Counted from the stretch's first letter, positions 1 through 12,427 are shown. The stretch is 64,000 nucleotides of DNA from Odiellus spinosus (GCA_963920705.1 OY987226.1:4590501-4654500); one strand, 5' to 3'. The notes: generated by a model from the sequence alone, not told the origin. A program made the numbers and translations.

Positions 1-986
1 AATGCCACGGGCGGAAGTGCTTTTCAACCCATTCTTCCTCTCTGTGTTTTTGCTTTTCTTTCCTTCACCACTTTTCGCTGTTTCCGCGCTTTACCGTATT
101 ATTATGGCTTCGAGCTAAAACCTCGCAACAATACAATGCCACTGTTAGTGCCCAAGTTTTGAGGTTTTCTCCCTGCGTTTGAAATACTTTAGATTTTTAT
201 TGTTAGAATTTTAAGACTCTTCAACGAGTTGGTTCGAAGACTTTAATGTGTTTTTGCGGTCATTCTTATATAAGCAAAGCTGTGAAAGTATATTTTGTTT
301 CGTCTTTCTTTAAAAGAAGACCGTTTGTCAAATTTATAAGAGGTTTTGAATGAAATCATGTTTTTTTTAAAGAAAAATTCATCACTTGAATTTAGGTTTT
401 TGTATATTAAGGGGGAAGTGAAAGGTTTCGTGAAAAAACACTAGATGGCGTTGAAACCCGTAAAAATATTTTAATTAAAATTTTTATTTGCTGAACAATT
501 TGGGGTCAGACATTCATGAATTCGCTGTACACCTGAGTTCAGTTCGAACTCTTATGAACTCTGGAGTTCAGCTTGGATAGTGCAAAGAGTTAAAAACTTT
601 TGTACACCTGAGTTCGCAGAGTGTCTGCCCCCTCGCTCGCTGCTTCTATATATAATATTGTACTAAAAAGACGAGATTTGATTGGCTTGTATCCTCTTGT
701 CTTCGAGCAGTTTAAAAAATATTGATCGACCTGTAAGTTCGAAATTTTAAGTTTTTATTTAAATACCATTTTTTCACAATTTTACTACTTTAAGATATTT
801 TTTTTTTGTGGTCTACGAAATCTAGAGATTAAGTTATCGCATATTACACACGATTTCCTTCAATTTCCCTTTAATTTAAATGCCGAAAACTTGCTGATTA
901 CCATTTTTATTTTGGCGGGTTCTGAAAATGAAACTTTTGCCTGCCCTACTTTAATTTTTTTTAAATCATCATAAATTCATTCGTAC
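1..986. other. Intergenic DNA with a dispersed repeat copy
   Basis: No gene is recognised here. Two short related stretches containing TACACCTGAGTTC lie near 530 and 603. The part from about 640 to 900 resembles stretches near 24.08-24.30 kb and, inverted, 62.88-63.06 kb. They share the core AGATTTGATTGGCT and a following segment with TCTAGAGATTAAGTTATCGC or close variants. This is a dispersed repeat family of unknown class. Confidence 0.5.
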
Positions 987-1322
987 CAGAAGCCGATGAA
1001 ACCCTCCTTTGAAGTCTATTACTCCCGGGTCTTGTCTACCCCTCTCTGTATGGGTTATTCTCAAAAGGCGCGATTCGTACGCCTCCTAACGGTAGATGTT
1101 TTCGGAGCGGGAGTTCGTCGAGCGAATATCTCTAGCAGCCTTGGAGTTCGTCCAAAAACGTCGTCGTTTGTGGAGAGAGAGAATTTCCAATTTTCCGTAG
1201 ACAGGGGGGATGAAGTAGGACCCCTTCTGACTCGTAAAATTGGGAATTTTACCCATACAGAGAGGAGCGCTATATGGAACATTGGAGTAGTAGACTTGAA
1301 AGGAGGGTTTCATCGCCTTCTG
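987..1322. mobile_element. MITE, CAGAAG-ended, copy 1
   Basis: A 336-bp element with terminal inverted repeats of about 30 bp. It begins CAGAAGCCGATGAAACCCTC and ends with the near-exact reverse complement. The direct repeat TTCGTAC flanks it at 980-986 and 1323-1329, so a 7-bp target duplication is likely, or 8 bp with one ambiguous base. The interior matches the copy at 7476-7812 in the opposite orientation. CAG ends with a 7-8 bp duplication would suit a hAT-type non-autonomous element. The 130-codon open frame across it (from 996) is a by-product of the element. Confidence 0.8.
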
Positions 1323-2038
1323 TTCGTACCTAAACTTATTCTCATTCTAACTTCACGTCATAATTGGATTCTAACCAAATTACCCTGATTTCATTAGGCT
1401 TAGTAGAATGTCTCTAAAACATACGATAATCTGGAAAAAAATCTTTCTTTATCGAAAGAAAAAACACAACGTTAAACGTTCGCGACACTATAAGCCTTTA
1501 ACCTCAAACCAGCTTTTCAGTAAATCCTTTTAACTTAAATCCGTAGAAATTCGGAATTACTGGGGTAGACAGCTTCGGTCGAATAAGCGTTTCCGCTGAC
1601 GACATTACTTGCTTAAAAAAAATAAAGTCAGAAGGACTTTGCAAAAAAATTGACTTAAGCCGGGTCCCCACGATCTATACGTTTTTCCTCGGTTATAGTT
1701 TAGGTTAAATATACTCAGATATTATCTGTATGATTAAAAATAGACGATCATTCTAGTTTTAAAATTTAGGCTTGCAAATAGAGATATAAGAAAGAACGTC
1801 ATCACTAAGAATGTTTTGTTCTAGCCAATGGAATCTATCCTTTATCCTCTCAAACCCGGAGCTCTATCCTTCGCTAGTAAGGTTATATATTCGGGGAAGG
1901 TCATACACTTCTTGCCTTCTACACCCTGAGGATTTAAGTACATGAAAGAGAGGCGCTAAGTAGCCCTAACGTGGTCAGAATCACACTAAGAAGTCAGCAG
2001 TTGCGTAGATATATTTCTGTTGAGGATGACTTTACAAA
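1323..2038. other. Intergenic DNA, nothing recognised
   Basis: AT-rich sequence without a convincing open frame, RNA gene or repeat copy that I can support. Confidence 0.5.
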
Positions 2039-2039
2039 A

Positions 2040-2579
2040 GCTACGGTCAAACCGATATTCAAATCGCCATCAATCATTTTAAGCGCCAAGTGTTCACGCA
2101 TTATCTTTATAAATCGATTTATTGTAGCTTCATCTATTGGTTGTTGAAACCAAGGAGGATCAGAGAAGGAGAGGAAATGTGGGGACGGCGCGGTTCCTAA
2201 TGCGTCGGCCTAAACTCCCACTCTGGGAGAACGGGGGTAGAGACGTTTCGTGGTAAAATGTTGTCGCGTGGGTAAAACGAATCCTTTATGAGACGCGCTA
2301 GCTAGCGACCACGTGACAACAGTTTACCTCGAGAATTTCCTATCCCCCCTTTCCACCCGAGTGGGAGGTTGGCTCTTCTCTCTCTAACTCAACGCAGCCC
2401 CACATTTCCTCTCCTTCTCTGATCCTCCTTGTTGAAACCGAATCGGTACGAAACTGGTTCCCGAAGTAGTTTCGAGAAATCGAATCAAATCGATTCGAGA
2501 AAGACGTTGTCTTGTTTACACTACGCTAGTGAAACGTTTTGAAACGGTTTAAATCGATTCAAAGTCCTATGAAAGCGAC
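2040..2579. mobile_element. MITE of the AGCTACG family, split by a nested insertion
   Basis: This matches the intact copy at 55806-56034 and the shorter copy at 22127-22284. Shared blocks include TTGTAGCTTCATCTATTGGT, GGTTCCCGAAG and TTTCGAGAAATC. The copy starts near GCTACGGTCAAACC and ends near AAGCGACT, so its ends have drifted. It is interrupted at 2152-2430 by another element. Confidence 0.7.
2152..2430. mobile_element. MITE with perfect 33-bp TIRs and a 9-bp target duplication
   Basis: Arms 2152-2184 and 2398-2430 are perfect inverted repeats of 33 bp, starting AAGGAGGATCAGAGAAGGAG. The direct repeat GTTGAAACC lies at 2143-2151 and 2431-2439, so the target-site duplication is 9 bp. The element is 279 bp and has no coding capacity. 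A 9-bp duplication fits Mutator-like or Merlin-like transposases; the superfamily cannot be fixed from this copy. Perfect arms and duplication suggest a recent insertion. Confidence 0.88.
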
Positions 2580-5500
2580 TTCAGAAGCCCACGTGATTAT
2601 TCGTATGGAAATCAAGTCTGGATTCCAAAGAGTCACGTGGCTTTTCAGAGTCCGCTTAATCTTTACTACCCTTGACGACCCGCTTAACCCAGGGTGGTAA
2701 TATAGACCGAGTGGGAACAGAACGTGATCTGTGTCGCCTGATTTAGTTCTACTGTTCTTCACCAGGTGGTTTGAGTGCTCATTCGAGGTTAAGTCCCTTA
2801 GACCCGATTGTTTAACCCCGCTTGTCTTTTATTCGAGAAACATACTAGGTAGTGTGACGTCCAATCGTGTTACTTCTTCACTCAGTTTCCACCCCACTCT
2901 GGCTTAACCTTTATCTCTTTACTACGCAACCTTTACTCCATGTTGCTCGCGGATTTTATTTCCATGGGAAAAAGAATGTAACGTGGCTTTTCGGTCATGG
3001 ATTCTCGCGTGTCCACGTTGAATATATGCGTCTCGCAAAGGTAATAAGATTTTTTGATTATATTATTTAAAACGTATTACAATTCGTATTTTACGTTTCA
3101 AAATTTATTATAATTTACTTCAAATACGCCTTAGGTGCAAGTGTTTAATTTAGCCTATTATTTTAGATTTTAAATCAAATATTTACGGTTTTAAAGTAAA
3201 TAATAAAAACCTAGGTAATAATTTATTCAGGTCTTGAGTGCAAAATGATTAATTTATGAGTACATAAGTTGATTTTTTTAGGTTTTAGTTAATATAATTT
3301 ATTAATTTACACCAAATGATGTTAATTCTTAACTTAACCTTGCAATGCCAAGCTGTGTGAGCTTCAAAAACTTCGCCATACTTTATAAATATTGAATATT
3401 CGGGGTGATTTTAAACGCTAACTTTGACTCTACGCCCCATACGTTTATCTTCGGACTGGATTTTATTTATAATGTCTACAGTGCACTCTGAATTATATCT
3501 TAATCTAGCGAGGCTTAAGCCTTAGAGGTCGAAGTCTTTAGCGGCTTTTCGTGACAAAGGGTTTTTAAATTCGGGGTGGTTTAAAAGACTTTTCCTTCCT
3601 TTTTTCCTTTTCATCACCAGCTCCTTCTAATAAACTCTGCCCCCTTAGGCCCTGAAGTTCGACCTCGTTAGAAGGTATCTACGTGATTTTTCTGGATTTA
3701 AGCTTATTATTATAATGTATCTTCTCTCTACCTTCCTCAACTAAGGTGGATATTTCGGCGAAATCGAGCCTAACTAATTTAACGTTGAGCTTTAGTTAAC
3801 ATTTTACAAGAACTCGACATCTTGTGAAAAAGTAAAAGTGATTTTTTTTTTATAGCTAGTCGGTTGGGGATTTGCATATTTCAACTTATTTAGCATAATT
3901 TTATTTTATTACCTTTGAAGAATGGGTCTGTAGTTTTTATCTTTAAAGCGAAGCTGTCACAGATTTTTTTCATGAACTCCAAATAGAATTTGAGTGGCAT
4001 TTTCGGAAAGATCGTTAAAAAACGATTAAAAAATATATATACATATGTCATAGAAACAATTCAGCTACAGTTGATTAACCTCTGACCTTCTAAACTTTTC
4101 AAACTATATTTAATTAAAGTTTTATCGAAGCTATACCGCGTAGGGTAAAACAAATATTTTTGAGAGAAAGTAAACGTATTGACATTTGATAATATAGAAT
4201 TCCAAGCCATCATTCTCTAAGCATCCGGCGTGAAATTTCATACAGTTTTTATGACCTAAGTCCATTTTCTAATAAAAACTAGCGGGAAAATCTTGACTTG
4301 ATCCCAAGAGTTCAAATAGAACCGCCGTATATTGGCAAAACTTGCCAAAAAAATAAAAAAATAAAAATTCGCTAAGTAAACCTTATCTATAACTTAAGGG
4401 AAAATAGCCTTTTTTTTTTAGAAAAAAGTTAAACTCAAAAAAAATAAATACTCTTTTACATTTATTAATTCATTAGATAAAAGGATTAAGTAAGAAAATT
4501 AAATTTCGGTTTATTTAATTTTTGAATGATTAGCAAAAGTATTTATAATTCTGTAGGATTTTTGCTATACCTTTGGAGTAAAATATTTCATAAATTAATT
4601 TAATAAAATTGATCCACGCTACTTGGAAAAGGTTTTTGGGCTCAATCTGCAATTTCGGCTAAAGTTTGCACTCGACTTTAACAAAATGAGAAAAGCGGAA
4701 GCGAATTGATACACAATGTAAAACTTTATCGAAAAAAAAGTAGTCTATGAAAACTTCCCTTGAGCATAGAAGCGCCAAATTTCAAATCAAACCCGTGGTT
4801 TTAAATTAAACTTGGAAGTGCGCGAGTTCGAATTTTATTTATTGATTTAGGCTTAATTATTTAGAGGCTCTAACGTTTTGCGCGAATTTACTACTTACCC
4901 TTTAATATAGTTAAAAAATAAATGGAAAAAAAAACGGATAAAATCTCGCCCGATGGGCCACTTTTCCTCTAGAATACAGTTATACCTATATCTGCCAATA
5001 GAAAAGGAACCACTTCAACATCTAGACGTTTTAGGTATTCAACAAGCGTACTGTAAAGTTGTTTACCAAAAGTGGTCCAAGTTTTTTTTATTTCCTCTTC
5101 TTCTGGTAGTATAGTGAGAAACAAGTTGATAAAACCAAATAATTATTCTCCGAATACCACGTGATATAACCTAACCTTACCTTAAGTATTAAAATTGACG
5201 AAGTATGTGTCACGTGTGTGTGTGTGTGTGTGTGTGTTGATTATTTCCCCAGGAGATACATCCTAATTACAAACCTGTAATAGTAGGTAAACTACTACTC
5301 TTTCTATAGTGACTTGTGCTCTACGTATTTGATACCCCTTCTGGTAAAGGCTACCACCAATCAGAGCGCCGTGGTAAAAGGGGTCTCTGAACGCGGCTGA
5401 AATTTCAGTTTTCCGAGATTCAACCATAGTGATTGTTTTAAAATCGGAACTTTTATGTCACACACTCACAAACAGACACTCAACGAATACAAATTCTCTC

Positions 5501-6399
5501 CTTGAAATAAAGTTAACTAGGAGAGGAAAAAATTGGAGCATGTTAGAAGGTTTTAGTTTTTGTTTTCAGTTCAATGAAAGCTACGGGTCTATTATCGTCA
5601 ATGTTATGATTTGATTCGTAAAATATTAAATACAACTAGTGGTTTATGGAATTTTCAAATTGGTACAAGTACTGAATGTAAAAAGAAAAGAAAATGGGTT
5701 GAAAACCCCCTTTAGCTCCTTTTACAGAAAGCTTCTACTATGTGTATACTTATAAACAAGACATTTTGGGAGAATGTGACTGAAGCACCATCTATCGATT
5801 TGTTACCCCAAAAAAAATCTTTACTGCAAGGACGTGGGTTGTTTTCTAGAGAAGATTTCTCTTTTCTAATTTTTAGGCCCACCCAAAAACCATATTGATT
5901 TGGACTGTATTGACATCCTTAGGTTTCCGGATATTTATTCCATGTGTAGCGATGACGCTGTAAAAAATTGTTTAACTTGATCGACTAGGGGTTTTTCCAA
6001 TTGATTATAAGCTTTTCCTGAGTTTGACGAAAAAAAAAAAAAAAAAAGGGTTAATACACCAACAGTAGCTGTAAAAGCTCCTCAATATCGATAATCTTAC
6101 TATCTTCAGTCATACTCTAATCCAAATCATCGCGGGATAGATTCTATATCCTCTGATTGGTCGAAAAAAAACACTTAATTAAAATATAAACCCAGTTGTA
6201 AGCCTAAAATGTTTCAAATATTATTTTCTAATTAAAATAATTGATCAAAAATTCTAAAGAACAGGGAAATATTAAAAACGCTAGTAAAAGTTCCAGCCAA
6301 TAGTCATCCTTCAAGTGCAGGATCAGATATAGGAAACAATTAAAATAAGTTGTACTGAAACTGTTGTAAATATTTGTGGATTTCGCCATCTTGTTTAGA

Positions 6400-6432
<33 letters not shown>

Positions 6433-7011
6433 TTCTTTTATTTTTCTAGGACTTGAATTTCTTCTCTTTCCGATATAGAAGAGAATGAGAGGGTTGAAAA
6501 ATAAGAATTTCTAAAAACGGAGGTATAGCGGGAAAGCAATATTCCCAGACCGAGGCTTAGCGAGTTTTTGAGAGTATTTCTTTTTTTATCTGGCTAGAAA
6601 AAGGATGAGAGGCGTAGAAAGGGGGCCTAGGAATAATCGCGTTTATGGGAGGCTGCAATCTAATGCCCCGTGATCAAAGGTGTGGAAAATTCGATTTCTT
6701 TTCCACAGGATTTTAGAAAAGAGCTTAAAGAAAGATTAGATATTTAAAGGCCCGGAAAAGAATGCGTTTTTCGGTTGTTGTTCTTACGGCGGTTATCGTA
6801 ATCTTGTTTAGGCTTTGGGATTATACTAACCGAATAGGTTTCGGTGTAAAAATATGCCAGTAAATGTTTTTTGTTAAATCAAATTTATATTTTAAATTGC
6901 ATTTAAATGGGAGAAGTCAAATGTTATTTCAAAATCTTGTGTGTGTTTGTGAACTGTTTTAACCAAAAACCGACTTTGACTGTTTAAAATTAGAACAATT
7001 GAAGTATTTAA
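2580..7011. other. Intergenic DNA, no gene recognised
   Basis: AT-rich sequence with only short open frames of no recognisable family. It contains a (TG)n tract near 5214-5237, a short interrupted inverted repeat near 5332-5382 (ACCCCTT with AAGGGGT and TACCAC with GTGGTA) and a poly-T run of about 30 near 6402-6431. Confidence 0.5.
5214..5237. repeat. (TG)n microsatellite
   Basis: About twelve uninterrupted TG dinucleotides. Confidence 0.9.
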
Positions 7012-7306
7012 AAGTAGAATGCAACCTAACAATTAATTTAATCATGGTTTAAATAGGCCTAGTCCACCAGATTTTTACAAACCATTATTAAACTTAAAAT
7101 AAATTTAAAACTTACCCGGAAAATAGGCTTAGTTGGATTCATTGAGATCCTGAATATCTTTACATTGAAGGTTCAGCGACCAATGAGCAAAGGCCCGTCG
7201 TTAAGGCGAGATCTCTATGAGACTTTCAATAACATTTGATTGGTCGCTGACCCATCAATGCGAAGAAAAGGAATCGATAAAATCTTTGTTAGATTGCATT
7301 CTCCCT
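7012..7306. mobile_element. Inverted-repeat element with GAATGCAA ends, copy 1
   Basis: The left end AGTAGAATGCAACCTAAC is inverted at the right end as TTAGATTGCATTCTCCC. Inside is an imperfect palindrome, AGCGACCAATGAGC against GATTGGTCGCT. The interior, with AGGCCTAGTCCA and CCGGAAAATAGGCTTAG, recurs inverted near 61.15-61.40 kb. No clear target duplication was found. Confidence 0.6.
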
Positions 7307-7475
7307 TTAATGAGTTGGTTATTTAACTGAAACTTAAGTTAAAATACTATTTAATAACTAAACGTAAGACCATTTTCAAATCAACTTTTAAGCTAATAAT
7401 TCTATTTTGATACTGATACATTAGAGTTGACCTTAACATATTGCAATTTGACCTTTTAAAAATGTAGAGAACGGC

Positions 7476-7812
7476 CAGAAGCCGATGAAACCCTCCTTTG
7501 AAGTCTACTACTTTAATGTTCCATATAGCGCTCCTCTCTGTATTGGTAAAACTCCCAATTTTACGAGGTCGGAGGGGTCCTAATTCATACCCCCCTGTCG
7601 ACGGAAAATTGGAAATTCTCTCTCTCCACATACGACGACGTTTGGTTGACGAACTCCAAGGTTGCTAGAGATATTCGCTGGATGAACTCCCGCTCCGAAA
7701 ATATCTACCGTTAGGAGGCGTACGAATCGCGCTTTTTGAGACTAACCCATACAGAGAGGGGTAGACAAGACCAGGGAGTAATAGACTTCAAAGGAGGGTT
7801 TCATTGGCTTCC
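7476..7812. mobile_element. MITE, CAGAAG-ended, copy 2 (opposite orientation)
   Basis: The left end CAGAAGCCGATGAAACCCTC is identical to copy 1 at 987, and the right end is its slightly changed inverse. The interior is the reverse complement of copy 1, for example CGAACTCCAAGG in this copy and CCTTGGAGTTCG in the other. No clear target duplication remains. Confidence 0.8.
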
Positions 7813-9254
7813 AAAATATAAACCCCTCATGTTTATACGTTTTGAAATGAGCGCGACCAGCGTAACAAACGATAATATCCATTTGTTTATTAGATTGATG
7901 TAGAAAATAACTCTATAATTAAGTTTTCTTGTCAAGATCAGTGTCATACGTTTATTGCATTAACAATCCACTAATACACTACGGTCACTACCCCCTATAT
8001 CACTCGCGAAACGAGATATAATTTTGATCCGGTTTCGTAAGGAATGAAACGAGAGTTGTCCGTGATGGGATATAACCCGTATTATTGACTGACCAGACAA
8101 TTTGTCAGTTTTTCGGAGAGCGTCTTCTTGACCACTATCCCAACCTCTCGCGAGGTATCGAGCTTTAAGTTACGTCTTCCGGCAGACCCGATGCTATCGA
8201 TTCGTCTTTCTATGGATTTCTATTTCACTCCTTCATCCTCCCGGTCTTCCAATATCTTCAAAAGGTTTTTCCGGTATTTGACCAATAATATTCTGCCCAA
8301 ATAAGAATAGGAATCTAGGCTAGGATAGTGGCGATATATATTATATTGTTCGCGATCTTCGGTAATAGAAATTTGTACCCAATTTTCGGAAAGTAATGTT
8401 CGTCCATTTCCTGTCTGTTTTTGATTCAATTTTCTACGAGAGCTAGTAGATGAAAACGATCTACTAGATAAGACTTCGGAAATAAATTGTTATATTTTCA
8501 TATGTACTTAGTTTTTGTCCAAGTTCATGACCCGTGTTCGTTGGGAGATACAATTAAGCAAGGTGTATGACTACGTTTCTAGGCTCTTGGCGCATTTCAA
8601 ACATGTTTAGGGTAGTACATTGTAACCCTGTACCACCTTCCATTCCTCCACGACTGTCTATTCCATCCAGAATTGACAGTACCATAAAAGGTAGACTATA
8701 CTCGATACATTTGATGGGATTATTTAGAGGGAAGAGTAACCTAGCACTGTCCCTGTTACCAAATCGTGGTCTATCTGTATAAACAACCTTGGCAAAGATC
8801 CCAACAATTTCTATGGAAAATATTCATGCTTGAAATATGCAAATTTGGAAACTTAACAATCTTTGGAGTTCTTTAGTTTCTTTTCTTTTATGTGTGTTAT
8901 AAAGTAGCACATAGTTTCCAATTTTTTTATTTCATTTTTTTTTTTTAGCATAGCTTGTTTCACTGTACTGTTATTAAGTATTTTTTCTTATTCCAAGTAA
9001 AATCGCCTCAAGCGTAAAGAGCTGGAATAAAAAAAAAACACCAAAAAATAAAGACACCCCAGATGAATCTTTCCATGATCCCTTAACAATAGAATCAAGT
9101 ATAGTGGAGACTAAAGACGTAAAATATATTAGACTTTTAGACTACTACAAAAACTGTTTTTAAAAGATTACAAGATGTGCCAACAGAAGGAAATTATAGA
9201 GGAAGTTGGAATTTTTCAATTTGAAACATTGGATAAGCCGATTTCCATCGTTTT
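7813..9254. other. Intergenic DNA, no gene recognised
   Basis: Short open frames at 8220-8429 (minus) and 8567-8782 (plus) match no family I know. They lack splice or regulatory context that would support a gene. Confidence 0.5.
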
Positions 9255-9390
9255 TCTATTTAGAAGTAAAACTGACGTCACGTGTATTAAAAAACAACCC
9301 AGAGAATGTTTTCAATTTCTTGTGATGAAATTCGCGAGTTTGGCGCGAGATTAATTTGACGGGTTGCGTGTCTTAGTCTTTAAATTTTGC
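9255..9390. repeat. Half copy of the CRE-bearing long-TIR element
   Basis: Reads AGTAAAACTGACGTCACGTG, then TTTTCAATTTCTTGTGATG and AAATTCGCGAGTT, ending near CGTGTCTTAGTCTTTAA. This matches the right arm of the full copy at 46448-46852. It contains a perfect CRE octamer TGACGTCA at 9273-9280. Confidence 0.7.
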
Positions 9391-9436
9391 ATCTACCAAT
9401 CGTCCACTTTCTCTCCCATTGTATTTTGTCCATGGT

Positions 9437-9886
9437 CAGGGTGACCACTTTTCCTATATTTCATATTTTTTCCTATATTTTAACCTCCTTCCTATTTTCT
9501 CCTATAATTTAATGGCAATTCCTATAATCTCCTATATTTCTACTCAAAATCTCTAGTTAAGGGTAAAGTTATAAATCATACTGTCAGCTGTGGCTGTATA
9601 AGATTATTTTAGCTTAACTGTACATTTTCCAGTTAAAATAGTCTGTAAAATTCCATACTATTTAAGCAATTGGATCATATTAATACCATGTTTAAACCGG
9701 TGGCGAGAGTTGTGACGCAATAATAAACATGGTTCCTACTTTTAATTATTTTCCTATTTTATCATATATTTTACACTTATTTCTTCCTATTTTATCCTAT
9801 ATTTCACATAAAATTCTTCCTATATTTCGCAAAGAAATTTCCTATATTTCCTATATAGGATTTTCAAATTTTCAGTGGTCACCCTG
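9437..9886. mobile_element. Non-autonomous element with CAGGGTGACCAC ends
   Basis: A 450-bp element bounded by CAGGGTGACCAC and its exact inverse GTGGTCACCCTG. The interior is rich in near-repeats of CCTATATTTC and CCTATTTT. CAGGG ends suggest a hAT-type origin, but no convincing 8-bp duplication flanks it. There is no coding capacity. Confidence 0.72.
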
Positions 9887-9941
9887 CGTGGTATATATAT
9901 CATAAAAGAGAGGGAATATATGTACTACCAGAAGTATATAT

Positions 9942-10301
9942 CCATAAAAGTTAACAACGCCCCGTTACCGTAGCTTAATATCTTCAGCAAAGGGCCAGGT
10001 TAAACGTTCTAGCTCATCACTTAAAAATACTCAAAAGTCATCACCCCTGTCTGGATCGAGTGATTTGGAGTCTTCCTCGATATTTTGAGTTGGGAGAGAG
10101 GGACGTAATTTTGGCTGGCCTCGCTTATCTATATTGTCTTCCCTCCCAACTCCCAAATTTCTCCAAAGATTGGCGCTTCCGATTTCACAATTTACACGGC
10201 GACTGCGGCCGCTAGAGTGTCTCGAATCAGAATCTGCCGTTACATTTACTTTATAACCTTTGCTGATAGTATTAAGCTACGGGGTGTTGTTTACTTTATG
10301 G
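9942..10301. mobile_element. Long-TIR MITE, CAGCAAAGG family, copy 1
   Basis: The left arm runs CCATAAAAGTTAACAACGCC and on to GCTTAATATCTTCAGCAAAG. The right arm is the inverse, CTTTGCTGATAGTATTAAGC, then GGTGTTGTTTACTTTATGG. Relatives lie at 45051-45380 (nearly full length), 17374-17575 and 19687-19845 (halves). It contains GCGGCCGC in the interior. No open frame is present. Confidence 0.72.
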
Positions 10302-10881
10302 AATGAAGTAATAGACTTTTGAAACTATGTACATTTCTGCTGAAGAGAAGTTCGCAACAACTATTTCTATCCCTATGAGATTTTCCTATTTGCAGAACGC
10401 GGGCTCTTGAAAATGAGAAAAGTTGACGTGGATTAATTCGCGATGTTTAACCTCTCTGGGATAAAACTTGTTATCTCCGTTTAGCTTACTAGATGAGGAT
10501 CTGGTTAGGTTATAAACGAAGATTTATATAATAATTTTATTTCAGACAGAATGTTTACATTATTACTGTTCGGACGCGCGCGAAGTTCTTATTTTCATTT
10601 TTAGTTCCGAAAAATTAGTTTTGAGTCGTTGAACTATTATTGTTCATGCTAATGTCCTCCGCCAACCCCGCTACTGTCAAAGGCAGGGTCCTGAGTACGT
10701 AGGCGAGTAACGCGAAGTTTTCCGTTTCTCTTAAGGCTAAGAGCTAATTTTCATCAAGCGAATTTTGCGGCGAAAAATATTTTGTTGCGAAAATGCAAAA
10801 GATTTTTGCTGCGAATTTAGTTTGTACAGGATTGTAATTTTTTCTCAATAGGTGGCAGGATTATTCAGCGATTTTTGCAGA

Positions 10882-10957
10882 CGCGTCTCTCCCGTTACCG
10901 TGGCAACCCGACGTAGATGTTACTACGTTGGGTTGCCACGGTAACGGGAGAGACGCG
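10882..10957. repeat. Near-perfect 35-bp hairpin with paired X-box-like palindromes
   Basis: Arms 10882-10916 and 10923-10957 pair at 34 of 35 positions around a 6-nt loop. Each arm contains a 14-bp RFX/X-box-like site, GTTACCGTGGCAAC at 10894-10907 and GTTGCCACGGTAAC at 10932-10945. RFX factors bind this half-site arrangement (GTTGCC, two bases, GGTAAC). It could equally be the tip-to-tip remnant of a small foldback element. Confidence 0.8.
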
Positions 10958-11439
10958 ACTGCTAAATCTTTGGTTAATCACGCCTCTATAGTCAAAAACT
11001 AAATTTACCCTTTTAATTATTTTTCCGCGTGCACTGGCGTTGATAAAATATAGGAGGCGTTGGTTTAGACACAGAGTTCTGAATATGATCCTCAATATCC
11101 ATTTTTAGTTCATGAAAAAACCCGTAACAGTCTCACTTTAACCCAAGACTCAATTGAAATCTAGTTATAAGGAATAACAAATTCTATAAGATTCAGTCTC
11201 TCGTTATTGTTGAATATCTAAAAATATATATTTCGAATAACTATTCCCAGACTTAAATTTGAAATGCAATTGCGAATAAATAACAATGAATAGAATCTAT
11301 TTATTTCCCTAGACTGTCTCCCCTTCAGTTCGTGAAAAAAATATCTTATTCCCCTGTAAAAATTCGAATAAAACTTGAAACAATTTTTTTTAAAAATTGT
11401 TGCAATGCCCTCTAGCACAGACCTAGTACTTCATAGAAT

Positions 11440-11577
11440 CAGGGTCCGTTTACTCGGGTTGGGACACATTGAGGAGCTTCTACAACAGCTTCTTAACAAC
11501 TTGGCTAACCTCACTACGCGATAATCTACCAATCTTCTCCTCCACGATCAAATTCCTACCCGAATAAACGAACCCTG
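11440..11577. mobile_element. Small MITE with CAGGGT ends
   Basis: Ends CAGGGTCCGTTTACTCGGGT and, inverted, ACCCGAATAAACGAACCCTG, with two mismatches over 20 bp. The element is 138 bp. The 9-mer TTGCAATGC occurs on both outer sides, at about 11399 and 11583, but too far from the ends to be a simple target duplication. Confidence 0.6.
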
Positions 11578-12361
11578 AATATTGCAATGCATGGATTTAA
11601 AATTCTGAAGTCTTGTTGGACCATGGTTTTTGTATTGCCTAGTGGTGCGGTGCTACAGTAAGCAACATCCTACTTGTAAATTTATGTGTAGACGCCCCCG
11701 CTGGCATCAATTTTATTTTTCGTGACCTTATTTTTGGGAAAACAATGGTCTCTAGAAGAAATTTATGGGGAAGCTGTACTACTAGAAAAACTATTGTCAC
11801 CAAATGAAATTGTCTAACTTAAATCTGGCTGTATGTCTGTCATTATTTTGTACATACCCTAATTTATTCAAAATAAACAACACTTATTTGGTGATGTTAA
11901 TGTCGAATAAATAAGTTTTTCAAAATTTATTTTTATTCTAATTCGTATATTGAAAAAGACAAGCTTTTTTTTGCGACTTCTTGTTGCTTTTTGTAGCTCC
12001 TAAAAAAACAAGAGTAAGCGAACGAAAGAAAGGGGCTTTATCAATTTTAAAGCTTGCAGGACTTTTCTATCTACTATTCTATGGACAATATACAATAGCT
12101 CTTTCAAAGAACGGTTGACTTCGACTTGAAGAAAGTACGGAAAAACTTAGTGAGGGGTGAAATATAAAAAAAGGGTAGTGGTGTGAGAGGGGGTCGAAGG
12201 TTGTCTCTAAAAAGAAATTGAATAAAAAAAAAGGAAAAAAGAATGAAAAGAGGACGATAACGAAAAGGATGTAAAAATGAAAGTTGGTGCAAATTGGTCT
12301 TCGGAACGGTAACGCTTTTTTTAGAACAAAAGAAAGAAAAGTTCTGGAAATTTTTTACAAA

Positions 12362-12362
<1 letters not shown>

Positions 12363-12427
<65 letters not shown>
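12363..12427. repeat. (TA)n microsatellite
   Basis: About 32 uninterrupted TA dinucleotides. Open frames spanning it read as alternating Tyr and Ile and are artefacts. Confidence 0.95.

Noticed and set aside
996-1388. 130-codon plus-strand frame
   Set aside because: It lies almost wholly within the MITE at 987-1322, whose second copy at 7476 is broken differently. No protein family.
2867-3070. 67-codon plus-strand frame
   Set aside because: Only chance-length; no family, no splice or promoter context.
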